Below the pieces are notes generated by a model, which did not search any database, had not been told where the DNA came from, and worked only from the letters and a program-made list of their open reading frames with translations. Both the position numbers and the translations under genes were made by a program. Source: JBBFMJ01 sp037441225 (lineage in GTDB: Bacteria > Acidobacteriota > Thermoanaerobaculia > UBA2201). Taken from it: DNA of 33,149 nucleotides. The DNA is taken from contig JBBISU010000031.1 of the NCBI GenBank assembly GCA_037441225.1, positions 1-33,149 on the forward strand, read 5' to 3'. Below are positions 8,287 through 17,540 of this stretch, one piece after another; positions within the stretch are counted from its first letter, which is position 1, and each line of letters opens with the position of its first letter.

Positions 8287-9894
8287 TTACGAATCTCTCT
8301 TTTTTTGTGTTTGTCTTTCAAAAAGCTTCATAAGTTTTTCCTCCGAAAATTTTATGAAAGTAGGCCTTCCATGGGGGCAAAAATTTGGTTCTTTGCAATT
8401 TTTCAAATCAAAGTAAAGTTTTAATGCTTCTGCTTCACTTAAAATCCTTGAAAACCAGATTGCCTTTCTACAGGCAATTGAAGATATAATTTTTTCTTCA
8501 ATATTTTTTATTTTTTTGGAATTTAAAAATTCTTTTATAAAAAGCCCTGCAGTTTGGTAATTGAAAATTATAGGCGTTGATGTAATTCTAATTTGCCTTT
8601 CCCCTGCATACTCAATTTCAAAACCCATTTCTTCAAATTTTTTTTCAAATTCTTTGAATTCTTCCATTTCTTCCAAATTTAACTCTAAAATTTTTGGTTC
8701 CAAAAAATACTGTTTTTCTTTCTTTTTTTCCATCAGGGCTTCAAATAAAACTCTTTCATGTGCTGAATGGGGGTCTAAAATTATAAGTGATCCTTCTTCC
8801 TCAAACAATAAAAACTTGCTCCAAATTTGGGCAAGGTATCTAAAGTTATAAACCTTTGTTGAGATATCTAATTTTTCTTGAACAAAAAAATCTACTTTTA
8901 CCAAATTGTTGTAATTAAATTTTCTATCTGGATTGTCTATAAAGACCCTACTTTTTTCTTCTTGAAAAAGGGATATAATTTTTGAGGGTTCTTTAAATTT
9001 AACTTCTGCTTTTGCAGGATGTATATTTACATCAACTTCATCAGGGGGAACTTTTAAATATAAAGCCCAACTTGCCTTTGGATATTTTTCCTTTAAAAAA
9101 TTATATAGCCATCTTTCATAAACAGAACGATTATTTAAAAATATCTGCTTTATATTTGGGGTTGGAATTGGTATATTTTCTTTTATCAAAATCATCTTTA
9201 ACTGAAAGCCATCTCTTTCCTTTTCTTTTATTTCTATATAATCTTTCAAATCTTCTCCATAAAACTTTATAAACCTTTCTCTTTCATTTTCATCTTTTTC
9301 AAAACTTAATAAAATTTTTCCATTTTCTTTCATTTTAAAGGTAATAAAATAAAAAGGGAGGACAAAATTTGTAAAAACTTTAAGCAAATATTTTTTTTCA
9401 ACTCCATCACTTCTTAAAAACTTTTTCCTTGCTGGAACATTAAAAAATAACTTGTTTACAATTACAGTTGTACCCTTTGGATGAAAAAAGGGCTCAAAAA
9501 TTAAAACTTTTCCACTTTCCAGTTCTACTTTATATCCTTCTTTTCCATCTTTTGAAGTTAGAATTGTTATCTTTGAAATTGATGAAATTGAAGGTAGTGC
9601 CTCACCCCTAAAACCCAAAGTGTTTATTCTAAAAAGGTCATCAAATTTTGAAATCTTTGAAGTTGCATGCCTTTCAAAACATAAAAGGACATCTTCTGAA
9701 TCCATCCCACATCCATCATCTTTGACTAAAATTTTTTCTTTCCCTCCCTTTGAAAAATCAATTTCTATTTCCTTTGCTCCAGCATCAATTGAATTTTCCA
9801 CAAGTTCTTTTAAAACAGAAGAAGGCCTTTCAATAACTTCTCCTGCTGCTATTTGATTTATCAAATTTTCATCAAGTAGCTTAATTATTCCCAT
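8287..9894 (-). CDS. mutL: DNA mismatch repair protein MutL
   Basis: A 535-residue GHKL ATPase. The N-terminal ATPase motifs are clear: ELVENSIDAGA (30-40), DDGCGM (59-64), GFRGEAL (94-100) and an NVPARKKFL segment. The C-terminal dimerisation part carries an endonuclease-type signature at 374-385 (DPHSAHERVLFE, against the usual DQHA-x2-E-x4-E), ACR near 474 and CPHGRP at 506-511. It is therefore probably a nicking MutL of the kind found in bacteria lacking MutH, with unusual P and S replacements in the metal motif. No mutS is in the window. The start overlaps truA by 14 nt, so the two are likely co-translated. Confidence 0.95.
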   Translation of the reverse strand: MGIIKLLDENLINQIAAGEVIERPSSVLKELVENSIDAGAKEIEIDFSKGGKEKILVKDDGCGMDSEDVLLCFERHATSKISKFDDLFRINTLGFRGEALPSISSISKITILTSKDGKEGYKVELESGKVLIFEPFFHPKGTTVIVNKLFFNVPARKKFLRSDGVEKKYLLKVFTNFVLPFYFITFKMKENGKILLSFEKDENERERFIKFYGEDLKDYIEIKEKERDGFQLKMILIKENIPIPTPNIKQIFLNNRSVYERWLYNFLKEKYPKASWALYLKVPPDEVDVNIHPAKAEVKFKEPSKIISLFQEEKSRVFIDNPDRKFNYNNLVKVDFFVQEKLDISTKVYNFRYLAQIWSKFLLFEEEGSLIILDPHSAHERVLFEALMEKKKEKQYFLEPKILELNLEEMEEFKEFEKKFEEMGFEIEYAGERQIRITSTPIIFNYQTAGLFIKEFLNSKKIKNIEEKIISSIACRKAIWFSRILSEAEALKLYFDLKNCKEPNFCPHGRPTFIKFSEEKLMKLFERQTQKKRDS

Positions 9895-10639
9895 ATAAAT
9901 ATCTTTTTGGATAATTTACTTTAAGTAAAGTTAGCCCCTTTGCTTCAACAGGTGCACTTGCTTCTTCTCTTGAATTTTTATCAAAAAGAGAGGCAAGCCA
10001 ATCCAAATCTTTTTTTTCCCTCCCAATTTCGATGAGTGTCCCTATAATCCTTCTTATTTGATACCTTAAAAAACCATTTCCTTCAAAATAAATGAAAACC
10101 TTATCATTTTTAATTTCAATTTTTGTTTTAATAATTTTTCTTTTTGTAGATTCATAAAGATGAGGGAGAACTGTAAATTTATAAAAATCCTTCTCCCCTT
10201 CAAAAAATCTCAATGCTTCCTGCATCTTATTTAGATCCAATTTATATTTTGTTAGAGCATAAGTTAAATATTCCAGAGGAGAGAGAAACTCTCCAATTTT
10301 TAATCTATAAAGATAAACCTTTGATTTTACATTTTTTCGTGAATGAAAATTTTCTTCAGTTTCAATTAATTTATTTATTTTTACATCCCAGGGTAATACA
10401 GAATTTAAAGCAAAGTAAAGATTTTCAATGTTAATTTTAAAAGGTGGATTGAAATGAAAAGCTTGATTTTCTGCATGGACACCTGCATCTGTTCTTCCAG
10501 CTCCAACTATATTTACTTTATTCTTATAAATCTTTTTCAAAGCTTCTTCTATTGTTCCCTGTACAGTCCTTTCTTTTTTCTGTCTTTGCCAACCATTAAA
10601 ATAAGTACCAAGATATGATGCAAAAGCCAAAATCCTCAA
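9881..10639 (-). CDS. truA: tRNA pseudouridine(38-40) synthase TruA
   Basis: A 252-residue pseudouridine synthase for positions 38-40 of the tRNA anticodon arm. It has the catalytic motif GAGRTDAGVHA with Asp51, an N-terminal YLGTYFNGWQRQ, and a late FLRYQIRRIIGTL motif typical of TruA. Its length is normal for the family. The ATG overlaps the gltX stop in an ATGA junction, and the end overlaps mutL by 14 nt. Pairing with gltX gives a tRNA-maturation and charging module. Confidence 0.96.
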   Translation of the reverse strand: MRILAFASYLGTYFNGWQRQKKERTVQGTIEEALKKIYKNKVNIVGAGRTDAGVHAENQAFHFNPPFKINIENLYFALNSVLPWDVKINKLIETEENFHSRKNVKSKVYLYRLKIGEFLSPLEYLTYALTKYKLDLNKMQEALRFFEGEKDFYKFTVLPHLYESTKRKIIKTKIEIKNDKVFIYFEGNGFLRYQIRRIIGTLIEIGREKKDLDWLASLFDKNSREEASAPVEAKGLTLLKVNYPKRYLYGNN

Positions 10640-12114
10640 ATTAAATACCTTTTTGAGAATTCTTCTATCCTTTTCTTAGTTTCTTCTTTCCCAATTATTT
10701 TTATTATATGGAAAATTCCAATCCCTTCTTTTTGACCAGTTAAAGCAACTCTTAATGCACCAATAAAAATCCCTGCCTTTATATTCTTTCTTTCAGCAAA
10801 ATCCCTTAAGGTTTTTTCAATTTCTTCAATTTCAAAATTTTCATTCTTAAAAAATTCTTCTGCAAGCTCTACCAAATTTTCATTAAGTATCTCTTTATTT
10901 TGCAAAATATGATTTAAAGCCTCTTCATTTATCTCATATTCAGAAGAAAAAAAGGGCTTTCCAAGGGTAGCAAATTCATTCAAACTGTGAAGTCTTGTCC
11001 TCAAAGAATCAATTGCAAACCTAAACCATTCTTTCTTTTCCTTTTCATATTCCTCTTTCCATAAATTATTTTTAATTAATACTTCTTTTACATAAGGATA
11101 AATTTTTTCATAAGGGTATTTTGAAATGTATTGAGCATTTAACCAAATTGCTTTTTTATCAGTCCACTCCTTTTGATTTTTTTCATCAAAGTTAAAGATT
11201 GCATTTGATTTATTCACTTTTTTTATATCAAATAATTTCAAAAGTTTTTCCTTTGGCATGTATTCTTCATTTGTCTTTGGAGACCAACCAAGGAGGGCAA
11301 GGAAATTAAAGAGTGCTTCTGGGATAAATCCCTTGTTTATGTAATAAGTTAAAGAAGCAACTTCTCCATGTTTTCTTTTGGAAAGCTTTGATTTGTCCTT
11401 TGCTAAAATTAATGGCAGGTGGGCAAAATTAGGGGGCTTTGCTCCAAAAGCTTCATAGAGCAAAATTTGTTTTGAAGTATTGTTAATATGGTCTTGTCCC
11501 CTTATTACATCAGTTATATTCATCCTTATATCATCTACAACACAGCTTAAATTGTAAAGAGGTGTCCCATCCTGTCTTAAAATAACAAAATCCTCAATCT
11601 CTTCTATTTTTTTAACTATTTCACCATAAATGAAATCCACATATCTTACAATTTCTTTTTCCCTTGGTACTTTAAACCTTATAACAAAGGGCTTTCCGTT
11701 TTCTGCCATATCATTGCTTTCTTTCAAATCTAAGTCCCTATATTTTGGGTAAAATTTAAAACTCTTTTTTTCTTTTTGTAACTCTTTCCTCAAATTTTCC
11801 AATTCTTCTTCTGTTGCAAAGCATCTATAAGCTTTTCCTTCTCTTAAAAGGTTATATGCCCATTCTCTATGTATATTAAAATAATCAGATTGAAAATAAG
11901 GTCCTTCATCCCAATCAATTCCAAGCCATCTCAAACCATTAAGTATTGCATCAATTGCTTCTTTTGTTGACCTTTCCTTATCTGTATCTTCAATCCTTAA
12001 AATAAACTTTCCACCCCTTTGTCTTGCATAAAGCCAATTAAAGATGGCAGTCCTTGCTCCCCCCATATGCAAATAGCCTGTTGGGGAAGGTGCAAATCTA
12101 ACCCTTATTTCCAT
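10636..12114 (-). CDS. gltX: Glutamyl-tRNA synthetase
   Basis: A 492-residue class I aminoacyl-tRNA synthetase that charges tRNA with glutamate. The HIGH-type motif is visible in APSPTGYLHMGGART at the N-terminus, RIEDTD follows, and the KMSKS equivalent is KLSKRKHGE near the middle. The C-terminal helical anticodon-binding part is complete. An upstream in-frame TTG at 12123 exists, but ATG at 12114 forms a TAATG stop-start overlap with the DUF3617 gene and begins right before the conserved MEIRVRFAPSPTG. No Shine-Dalgarno site is seen, so initiation probably depends on coupling. From this sequence alone I cannot tell whether it also charges tRNA-Gln. Confidence 0.96.
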   Translation of the reverse strand: MEIRVRFAPSPTGYLHMGGARTAIFNWLYARQRGGKFILRIEDTDKERSTKEAIDAILNGLRWLGIDWDEGPYFQSDYFNIHREWAYNLLREGKAYRCFATEEELENLRKELQKEKKSFKFYPKYRDLDLKESNDMAENGKPFVIRFKVPREKEIVRYVDFIYGEIVKKIEEIEDFVILRQDGTPLYNLSCVVDDIRMNITDVIRGQDHINNTSKQILLYEAFGAKPPNFAHLPLILAKDKSKLSKRKHGEVASLTYYINKGFIPEALFNFLALLGWSPKTNEEYMPKEKLLKLFDIKKVNKSNAIFNFDEKNQKEWTDKKAIWLNAQYISKYPYEKIYPYVKEVLIKNNLWKEEYEKEKKEWFRFAIDSLRTRLHSLNEFATLGKPFFSSEYEINEEALNHILQNKEILNENLVELAEEFFKNENFEIEEIEKTLRDFAERKNIKAGIFIGALRVALTGQKEGIGIFHIIKIIGKEETKKRIEEFSKRYLI

Positions 12115-12524
12115 TATTTGCAAGGACCCAAATACTTCCCATTCATTGTTTGAGTTATTTTTTGTTCTTCTTCTCCTTTAATTTCCATTGTCTGTTTTCC
12201 TTCAAAAGAATTGCCTTTATAAGTTATAGATCCCTTTGAATAAAATGTATTCTTTCCTTCTTTGCATTCCATCTCCCAGTTTACAGTACTTCCCTTAACT
12301 TCTTGTTTTAATATTTTACAATCAGGCATCTTTTCCTTTTTTGTTTCAACTGGAAAGGGATTTTCCTTCTTTATGCATTGCTTAACTGTTGTAGCAGGCA
12401 TATCAAAATTCATCCCTTCCATTTGCATCTTAACAGTAATTTCCCACTCCCCTTCCTTTATCTCATTTTGAGAAAAGATAAAAGAAGGAAAAATTAAAAG
12501 AAGAAATAAAAATCTAAAAAACAT
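12114..12524 (-). CDS. DUF3617-type secreted protein
   Basis: A 136-residue exported protein. Residues 1-18 are a signal peptide ending FIFSQ. The rest matches the DUF3617 pattern: GEWEITVKMQMEGM near the start of the mature protein, a QCI Cys, PDCKILKQEV, a repeated beta pattern with YSKGSITYKGNSFEG, and a terminal PC. The family is of unknown function and is common in Proteobacteria and Acidobacteria. Four Cys residues (in QCI, PDC, MEC and GPC) suggest two disulfides in the periplasm. The start has a good AGGAG Shine-Dalgarno site. The stop overlaps the gltX start. Confidence 0.8.
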   Translation of the reverse strand: MFFRFLFLLLIFPSFIFSQNEIKEGEWEITVKMQMEGMNFDMPATTVKQCIKKENPFPVETKKEKMPDCKILKQEVKGSTVNWEMECKEGKNTFYSKGSITYKGNSFEGKQTMEIKGEEEQKITQTMNGKYLGPCK

Positions 12525-12543
12525 AAATACTCCTTTCTAAATT

Positions 12544-12571
12544 TTTATAATTTTAACATATTTTCTTTGAA
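12544..12571 (-). promoter_or_regulatory. Candidate promoter of the DUF3617-gltX-truA-mutL operon
   Basis: Minus-strand TTCAAA (12566-12571), a 16-nt spacer and TATAAA (12544-12549) lie in the 52-nt gap after the radical SAM gene. Unlike the leaderless promoters, this -10 is about 19 nt from the ATG and leaves room for the AGGAG ribosome site. The hexamer match is moderate. Confidence 0.4.
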
Positions 12572-12576
12572 TTTTC

Positions 12577-13491
12577 CTACTGAATATAAAGATTTCTTAT
12601 ATTTATTTTTTTTGCATAATCAACTACTTTTTTATATTCTTCTTTTGTTATTTTTCTCATAATTTCTGGAAATTTATAAGCTTTATAAGAGGGCCAGTAT
12701 TGTGAAAGAAGTGCAATTAAAGCACCATCTAAATTTTCCTTTAAGAAATCAAGAACCTTAAAAGAAGAACTTTTATTCTCTGGTAAAATCAAATGCCTCA
12801 CTAAAACACCTTTTTTTGCAATCCCTTCCTTTGTTGTTTCAAACTCCCCTACCTGCCTGTACATTTCCTTTAAAGCATCTTGAGAGATTTCCACATAATT
12901 TTTTGCTCCAGATAATTGAAAAGCCCAATAATTTTCTCCATATTTTGCGTCTGGCATATATATATCTACAATTCCATCTAATTCTTTTAATGTTTCCACT
13001 GAATCATAACCAGAAGAATTATAAACAATTGGAAGGGAAAAACCTTCTCTTATTGCAAGATAAAGAGCTTCTAAAAATTGTGGAACTATGTGAGTGGGAG
13101 TTACAAGGTTTAAATTGTGAGCTTTTAATTTTTGAAGCTCCAACATTATTTCCTTTAACTGTAAAGGACTTACTTCAAAACCATCTCCTTCCTGGCTAAT
13201 ATTCCAGTTCTGACAAAAAATACAAGATAAGTTGCAGTTTGTAAAAAAAATTGTTCCAGACCCATTAAAGCCAGAGATTGGAGGTTCTTCACCAAAGTGT
13301 AAATTGTATGAAGAAACAAAAGCATACCTTCCAGTTTTGCAGATCCCTTTTTCCCCTTTCAATCTATTTTTTTTACAATTATGTGGGCAAATATCACAAC
13401 TTTCTAATCTTTTTAATAATTTACTTAACCTTTCCTCAAGTTCCCCCTTTTCATAAAGAACTAAATAAGAAGGGTATTTTTTTGAAATCAT
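12577..13491 (-). CDS. PflX-like radical SAM protein (COG1313)
   Basis: A 304-residue radical SAM protein. The SAM-cluster motif CNLSCIFC gives C86, C90 and C93. A second N-terminal cysteine set (C32, C35, C39, C51; CDICPHNC and GICKTG) and the LHFGEEPPISGFNGSGTIFF block match PflX/COG1313 proteins rather than true pyruvate-formate-lyase activases. The substrate is unknown for the family; a role as an activase or in anaerobic metabolism is often assumed but not shown. The start ATG overlaps the ftsK stop (ATGA), so it is co-translated with a cell-division translocase, with no obvious functional link. No formate lyase is in the window. Confidence 0.85.
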   Translation of the reverse strand: MISKKYPSYLVLYEKGELEERLSKLLKRLESCDICPHNCKKNRLKGEKGICKTGRYAFVSSYNLHFGEEPPISGFNGSGTIFFTNCNLSCIFCQNWNISQEGDGFEVSPLQLKEIMLELQKLKAHNLNLVTPTHIVPQFLEALYLAIREGFSLPIVYNSSGYDSVETLKELDGIVDIYMPDAKYGENYWAFQLSGAKNYVEISQDALKEMYRQVGEFETTKEGIAKKGVLVRHLILPENKSSSFKVLDFLKENLDGALIALLSQYWPSYKAYKFPEIMRKITKEEYKKVVDYAKKINIRNLYIQ

Positions 13492-15608
13492 TTAAAGAAA
13501 TTTTTCAAAAACTCTTCTGCTTTTTCTATGGGTATTTTTATTTCCCTTGGCTTTGCTCCTTGTGCTGGTCCAACTATATTATGCTTTTGCATAATATCTA
13601 AATATCTTCCTGCTTTTGCAAAGCCAATACTTAATCTCCTTTGAAGATATGTAGCAGAGGCATTCCTTTCAAACAATACAATCTCCAGAGCTTTTCTAAA
13701 ATTAGGGTCTTTTTCTTCGTTTTCCTCCTCTGGGAAAATCTGGGATGAGACAGGGGTGTTTAAAATACTGACAGCATATTTTGGCTTTTCCTGTGATTTT
13801 AAATATTTTGCAACCCTTTCAACTTCCTGAGGAGATACATAAGCACCATGTAACCTTTTTATCCTTGCCATTTGAGGAGAGATAAACAACATATCCCCTT
13901 GCCCAAGGAGCTTTTCTGCTCCATTGTCATCTAATATTAGCCTTGAATTTGTCTTATCTACAACTCTTAAGGCAATCCTTGCAGGAAAATTTGCTTTAAT
14001 GAGCCCTGTTATAACATCCACAGAGGGTCTTTGGGTTGCAACTACAAGGTGAATCCCTGCTGCTCTTGCAGTTTGGGCAAGGCGGACTATTGGACTTTCT
14101 ATTGTTTTCTTTGTTGAAAGCATAAGTTCTGCCAACTCATCAATAAAAATAATTATATAGGGCAAATACTCCTTTGAGCCAATCCTTTCAATTTCTTTAT
14201 TATAACTTGCAAGATCTTTCATTCCTTTATTTTTCAAAAAATCATTTCTCTTATCCATTTCTTCAACAGCCCATAAAAGGGATGCCATTGCCTCCTTTGG
14301 AGTTGAAATTATTGGCACTAAGAGATGAGGAAGGTCTTCATAAACAGAAAATTCAACTTTTTTCAAATCAATTAGGATTAGTTTCAAAATGTCCCAATCA
14401 TATTTAAAAAGCAAACTTAAAATCAATGTATTTAAAAAAACACTTTTACCTGAACCAGTTGTTCCTGCCACTAAAAGATGGGGCATAGAAGAAAGGGAAG
14501 TAGTATAAGGAACACCATATATATCTTTTCCAAAGCCAAGTGTAAGTTGATCCTTTGAATTTTTAAACTCTGGTGCTTCCAGAACACTTTTTAAATAGAT
14601 TTTTTGTCTTTTAAGATTTGGGACTTCTATTCCAATTGAACCCTTCCCTGGCATCCTATCAACCCTTATTGCTTCAACTTTTAAAGCCATTGCCAGATCA
14701 TCTTGCAAAGTTAGCACTCTCGAAAGCTTTATTCCTCCTGCTGGAACGAATTCATAAGTTGTTACAACAGGACCTGGATGGAATGCTTCTATTTTTCCCC
14801 TAACCTGGAACTCTAAGAATTTTTTTTCTATCTCCTTTGCAACTGTCATATAAATTCTATTATTTTCTTCTGATAATTTTTCTGGTTCATCTAACAATGC
14901 AATGTCAGGTAAAAAATACTTTTTACTTAAAATTTTGGGCGGTATTTCTCTTTGGGTTTCTTTCTTTATTGGTTCATCTTTTTTTTCTTCTTTTTCAACT
15001 TTGTTTTCTTTTAGTACTTTTTCTGCAATTTTTTCCTCCTGTCTTTTTGAAATAATGCTTTTTATTTTGTTTTTAATTTTTAGATATTCCTCCTTTAAAG
15101 GCTGTAAAGGATGAGAAAAGAATAACAAAAAACCCAAAAGCAATGCCAAAAGAAGGATAATAAAAGTTCCAACATCATTAAAATTCCTTACAAGAAGTGT
15201 CTTCAAACTTTCTCCAATAATTCCGCCACTTAAAATTTCCATTTCCTTAAAATAAATGAATTGTTTTATATAAGAAAAAAAAGAAGAAAGAGAAAATATT
15301 AGAATAAAAGTTCCTGTTAGATTTAATATTATTAGTGTTGTTGTCTTTTTTATTATTGGAAAAATATATATGAAAATATAATAAATAAACAAAATTACAA
15401 AGAAATATGAAGTTATGCCAAAAAGCTGAAATAATACCTCTGCAAAAGAAGCACCTACATAACCAAAAATATTTCTTGGAGAATGGGAAGCACTTCCTCC
15501 TTTAAGTAGAGAAGAATCATTTGGATAATAAGAAAATAGTGATAAGGTAAGAAAAATTAAGAAAAATAAGTATATCAAAATAAAAATATTCCTATAAACA
15601 TTTCCCAT
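13488..15608 (-). CDS. ftsK: DNA translocase FtsK/SpoIIIE
   Basis: A 706-residue septal DNA pump. About four N-terminal membrane segments (within residues 1-170) are followed by a short charged linker, much shorter than in E. coli FtsK. The RecA-like motor has Walker A AGTTGSGKS near 381, Walker B LILIDLKK and IIFIDELAELM. A C-terminal winged-helix gamma domain (RRLSIGFAKAGRYLDIMQ) would read KOPS-like sites. A TTG at 15623 is in frame, but ATG at 15608 has GGAG 9 nt upstream, so I use it. It overlaps the end of uppP by 17 nt and the radical SAM gene by 4 nt. In vivo role: chromosome segregation and XerCD activation at division. Confidence 0.95.
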   Translation of the reverse strand: MGNVYRNIFILIYLFFLIFLTLSLFSYYPNDSSLLKGGSASHSPRNIFGYVGASFAEVLFQLFGITSYFFVILFIYYIFIYIFPIIKKTTTLIILNLTGTFILIFSLSSFFSYIKQFIYFKEMEILSGGIIGESLKTLLVRNFNDVGTFIILLLALLLGFLLFFSHPLQPLKEEYLKIKNKIKSIISKRQEEKIAEKVLKENKVEKEEKKDEPIKKETQREIPPKILSKKYFLPDIALLDEPEKLSEENNRIYMTVAKEIEKKFLEFQVRGKIEAFHPGPVVTTYEFVPAGGIKLSRVLTLQDDLAMALKVEAIRVDRMPGKGSIGIEVPNLKRQKIYLKSVLEAPEFKNSKDQLTLGFGKDIYGVPYTTSLSSMPHLLVAGTTGSGKSVFLNTLILSLLFKYDWDILKLILIDLKKVEFSVYEDLPHLLVPIISTPKEAMASLLWAVEEMDKRNDFLKNKGMKDLASYNKEIERIGSKEYLPYIIIFIDELAELMLSTKKTIESPIVRLAQTARAAGIHLVVATQRPSVDVITGLIKANFPARIALRVVDKTNSRLILDDNGAEKLLGQGDMLFISPQMARIKRLHGAYVSPQEVERVAKYLKSQEKPKYAVSILNTPVSSQIFPEEENEEKDPNFRKALEIVLFERNASATYLQRRLSIGFAKAGRYLDIMQKHNIVGPAQGAKPREIKIPIEKAEEFLKNFFK

Positions 15609-16353
15609 AAATAGCCACTCCAAAAATCAAAGCACTTATTATTATACAATAAATTGAAAAAGCTTTTAACTTTCTTTTTATAAATATTTTATTTGTAAAG
15701 TGCAAAAATATTAATCCTACAATAAAAGAAATAAAAAAAGGAATGATAAAATTTTCAATTTCACCAAAAGCATAATTTTTTTCCCTTAAATACTCAATAA
15801 AATTTGCTCCTGCTATAACAGGAATTGACAAAATAAAAGAAAATTCACAAGCAACTGCGGATGGAAGCCCTAAAAATAAACCCAAAGAAATTGTTAAGCC
15901 AGAACGAGAAAGTCCCGGAAAGATAGTAAAACCTTGAATGAGCCCTATAAGAAAAGCTCTTTGCCAGTTCAATTCTTTATTTCCTTCCTTTACCTTGTTT
16001 GCAAAAAATAAAATAGTTCCTGTAATAAATAAAAAGAAAGAAATTGCAAAAAATGAAGAAAAGGCATCCTTTGCAATCTCTTTTAATGGAAAGGCAATTA
16101 TTCCAGTGCCAAGAGAACCAAGAAATAAATAAATTAAATTATTTAAATTCAAATAATTTTTTAACTTTCTTTTATAATAAAAAATAATTGACAAAAGAGT
16201 TGCCAGGTGCAAAATTAAATCAAAGAAAATAGGTGGCTCTTTAAAATGCTTTAAAAGATTTTGAAAAATTGCCAAATGCCCAGATGAAGAAATTGGTAAA
16301 AATTCTGTTATTCCTTGCAAAAAGCCCAAAAATATGAAAAACCAAAAATTCAT
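15592..16353 (-). CDS. uppP: Undecaprenyl-diphosphatase UppP/BacA
   Basis: A 253-residue integral membrane enzyme that recycles undecaprenyl pyrophosphate to the monophosphate lipid carrier for peptidoglycan and other wall polymers. It has both signature motifs, GITEFLPISSSGH (14-26) and PGLSRSG (146-152), and multiple hydrophobic segments. Its length is normal. The ATG overlaps the rsmA stop (ATGA) and its end overlaps ftsK. Overexpression of this family gives bacitracin resistance in other bacteria; here it is best read as housekeeping. Confidence 0.96.
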   Translation of the reverse strand: MNFWFFIFLGFLQGITEFLPISSSGHLAIFQNLLKHFKEPPIFFDLILHLATLLSIIFYYKRKLKNYLNLNNLIYLFLGSLGTGIIAFPLKEIAKDAFSSFFAISFFLFITGTILFFANKVKEGNKELNWQRAFLIGLIQGFTIFPGLSRSGLTISLGLFLGLPSAVACEFSFILSIPVIAGANFIEYLREKNYAFGEIENFIIPFFISFIVGLIFLHFTNKIFIKRKLKAFSIYCIIISALIFGVAIYGKCL

Positions 16354-17099
16354 TTCTCTACACTTCCAATCTTTTCAAAAATCTCTAATAATATTTCTGG
16401 TTTTAACTGATGGGGTCTTAAAAGCAAAATATTATCTTCAAACATATTTTTAATTATATTCCCATCAAAGTAATTCATCAAATTGTTATAAAGGGTTTTT
16501 CTTGGATGTTTAAAACAAATTGCCAAAAATTTCAAAAAATCTTCAAAGGAAAAATTATAATTTCCTTTGCTTTTAAAAGAAAGAAGGATTGATTCAACTT
16601 TTGGTTTGGGAGAAAAAGCATCTGGGGGAACCTTGGATATAGTTTTAACTTCTGCAATTAAATTTGTAATAACAAAAAGGGATCCATTGGATAGAATTTT
16701 TTCACCTACTTCTTTTTGAAACATTAGAACCATCTGGCTTACAAAAAACAAATAGGGGAGGTATCTTAAAAATATCTTTGTTCCAGAACTGTAAGGCAGG
16801 TTTGAAAAGATAATAGATATTTTATGTTCCTTTAGAAATTCTCCAATATCTTTTGGAAAAGATAAAGCATCCTCATAAAAAATTTTAACATTTTTATCTC
16901 TAAAATATTTTTCAAATCTTTTATCCTTTTCAATAGCAATTATATTATAACCTCTTTCAATGAGTGGAAAAGTTATATTTCCCTTTCCAGATCCAATTTC
17001 TAAGATATTTGTTGGTGGCAAAACATCAAAAGAATTTATTATTTTTTCAATATAAAAATTACTTTTTAAAAAATGCTGACCTAATCTTTTTCTTAACAT
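16350..17099 (-). CDS. rsmA: 16S rRNA dimethyladenosine transferase RsmA/KsgA
   Basis: A 249-residue SAM-dependent methyltransferase that dimethylates two adjacent adenines in helix 45 of 16S rRNA late in 30S assembly. Visible motifs are N-terminal LGQHFL, the SAM-binding EIGSGKGN (34-41), the acidic EKDKRF after strand 2, and catalytic NLPY (100-103). The C-terminal part (RKTLYNNL and LRPHQL) fits the family. The gene starts 5 nt after the DUF6982-like gene with no clear Shine-Dalgarno site and overlaps uppP by an ATGA. Confidence 0.95.
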   Translation of the reverse strand: MLRKRLGQHFLKSNFYIEKIINSFDVLPPTNILEIGSGKGNITFPLIERGYNIIAIEKDKRFEKYFRDKNVKIFYEDALSFPKDIGEFLKEHKISIIFSNLPYSSGTKIFLRYLPYLFFVSQMVLMFQKEVGEKILSNGSLFVITNLIAEVKTISKVPPDAFSPKPKVESILLSFKSKGNYNFSFEDFLKFLAICFKHPRKTLYNNLMNYFDGNIIKNMFEDNILLLRPHQLKPEILLEIFEKIGSVEK

Positions 17100-17104
17100 T
17101 AGCT

Positions 17105-17536
17105 TTATTCAAAATTATAAAATGGTTGATAAAATTTTCCCGCAACTAATTTTAAAATTTTTGAAATAGCAAGGATATTTATAAAAACTCTATAATTATT
17201 TGAAGAAGCATCGCATGGAACCAAATAAAAACCTTGAACATTTTTAAAATTTTCTGGAAGCTGAGAAATGCCTTCCATCTCTTCTCCATCTTTAAAAATA
17301 ACCTTTATTCTTTCTCCTTGAGGAAGCCAGGTTGCCTCAACTGGCTTACTTTTCTTTAAACTTCCTTCAAAGGATTTTACATAAAAAGCACCTTTTATCT
17401 TTGATAAGTCAATAATATGAATTTCTCCATTGAGGTCTTGAAATTCCATCATTTTGTCAAAAGGAGATATTAAAGAACCCCATCCTTTCAGGATTTTGCC
17501 ATCCAAAAAATGCAAAACCATTATATAATCAAACAT
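17105..17536 (-). CDS. DUF6982-like small protein
   Basis: A 143-residue soluble protein with two similar beta-rich halves: LHFLDGKILKGW near 8-19 and VIFKDGEEMEGI in the second half, followed by FYLVPCDASSNNYRVF. From memory this resembles the domain catalogued as DUF6982, common in Acidobacteriota and deltaproteobacterial genomes; I cannot verify the accession. There is no signal peptide or membrane segment, and the function is unknown. It follows the lipoprotein gene by 4 nt but has its own promoter-like sequence 6 nt upstream of ATG and no Shine-Dalgarno site. Transcription from there would also feed rsmA, uppP and ftsK. Confidence 0.65.
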   Translation of the reverse strand: MFDYIMVLHFLDGKILKGWGSLISPFDKMMEFQDLNGEIHIIDLSKIKGAFYVKSFEGSLKKSKPVEATWLPQGERIKVIFKDGEEMEGISQLPENFKNVQGFYLVPCDASSNNYRVFINILAISKILKLVAGKFYQPFYNFE

Positions 17537-17540
17537 ATTT

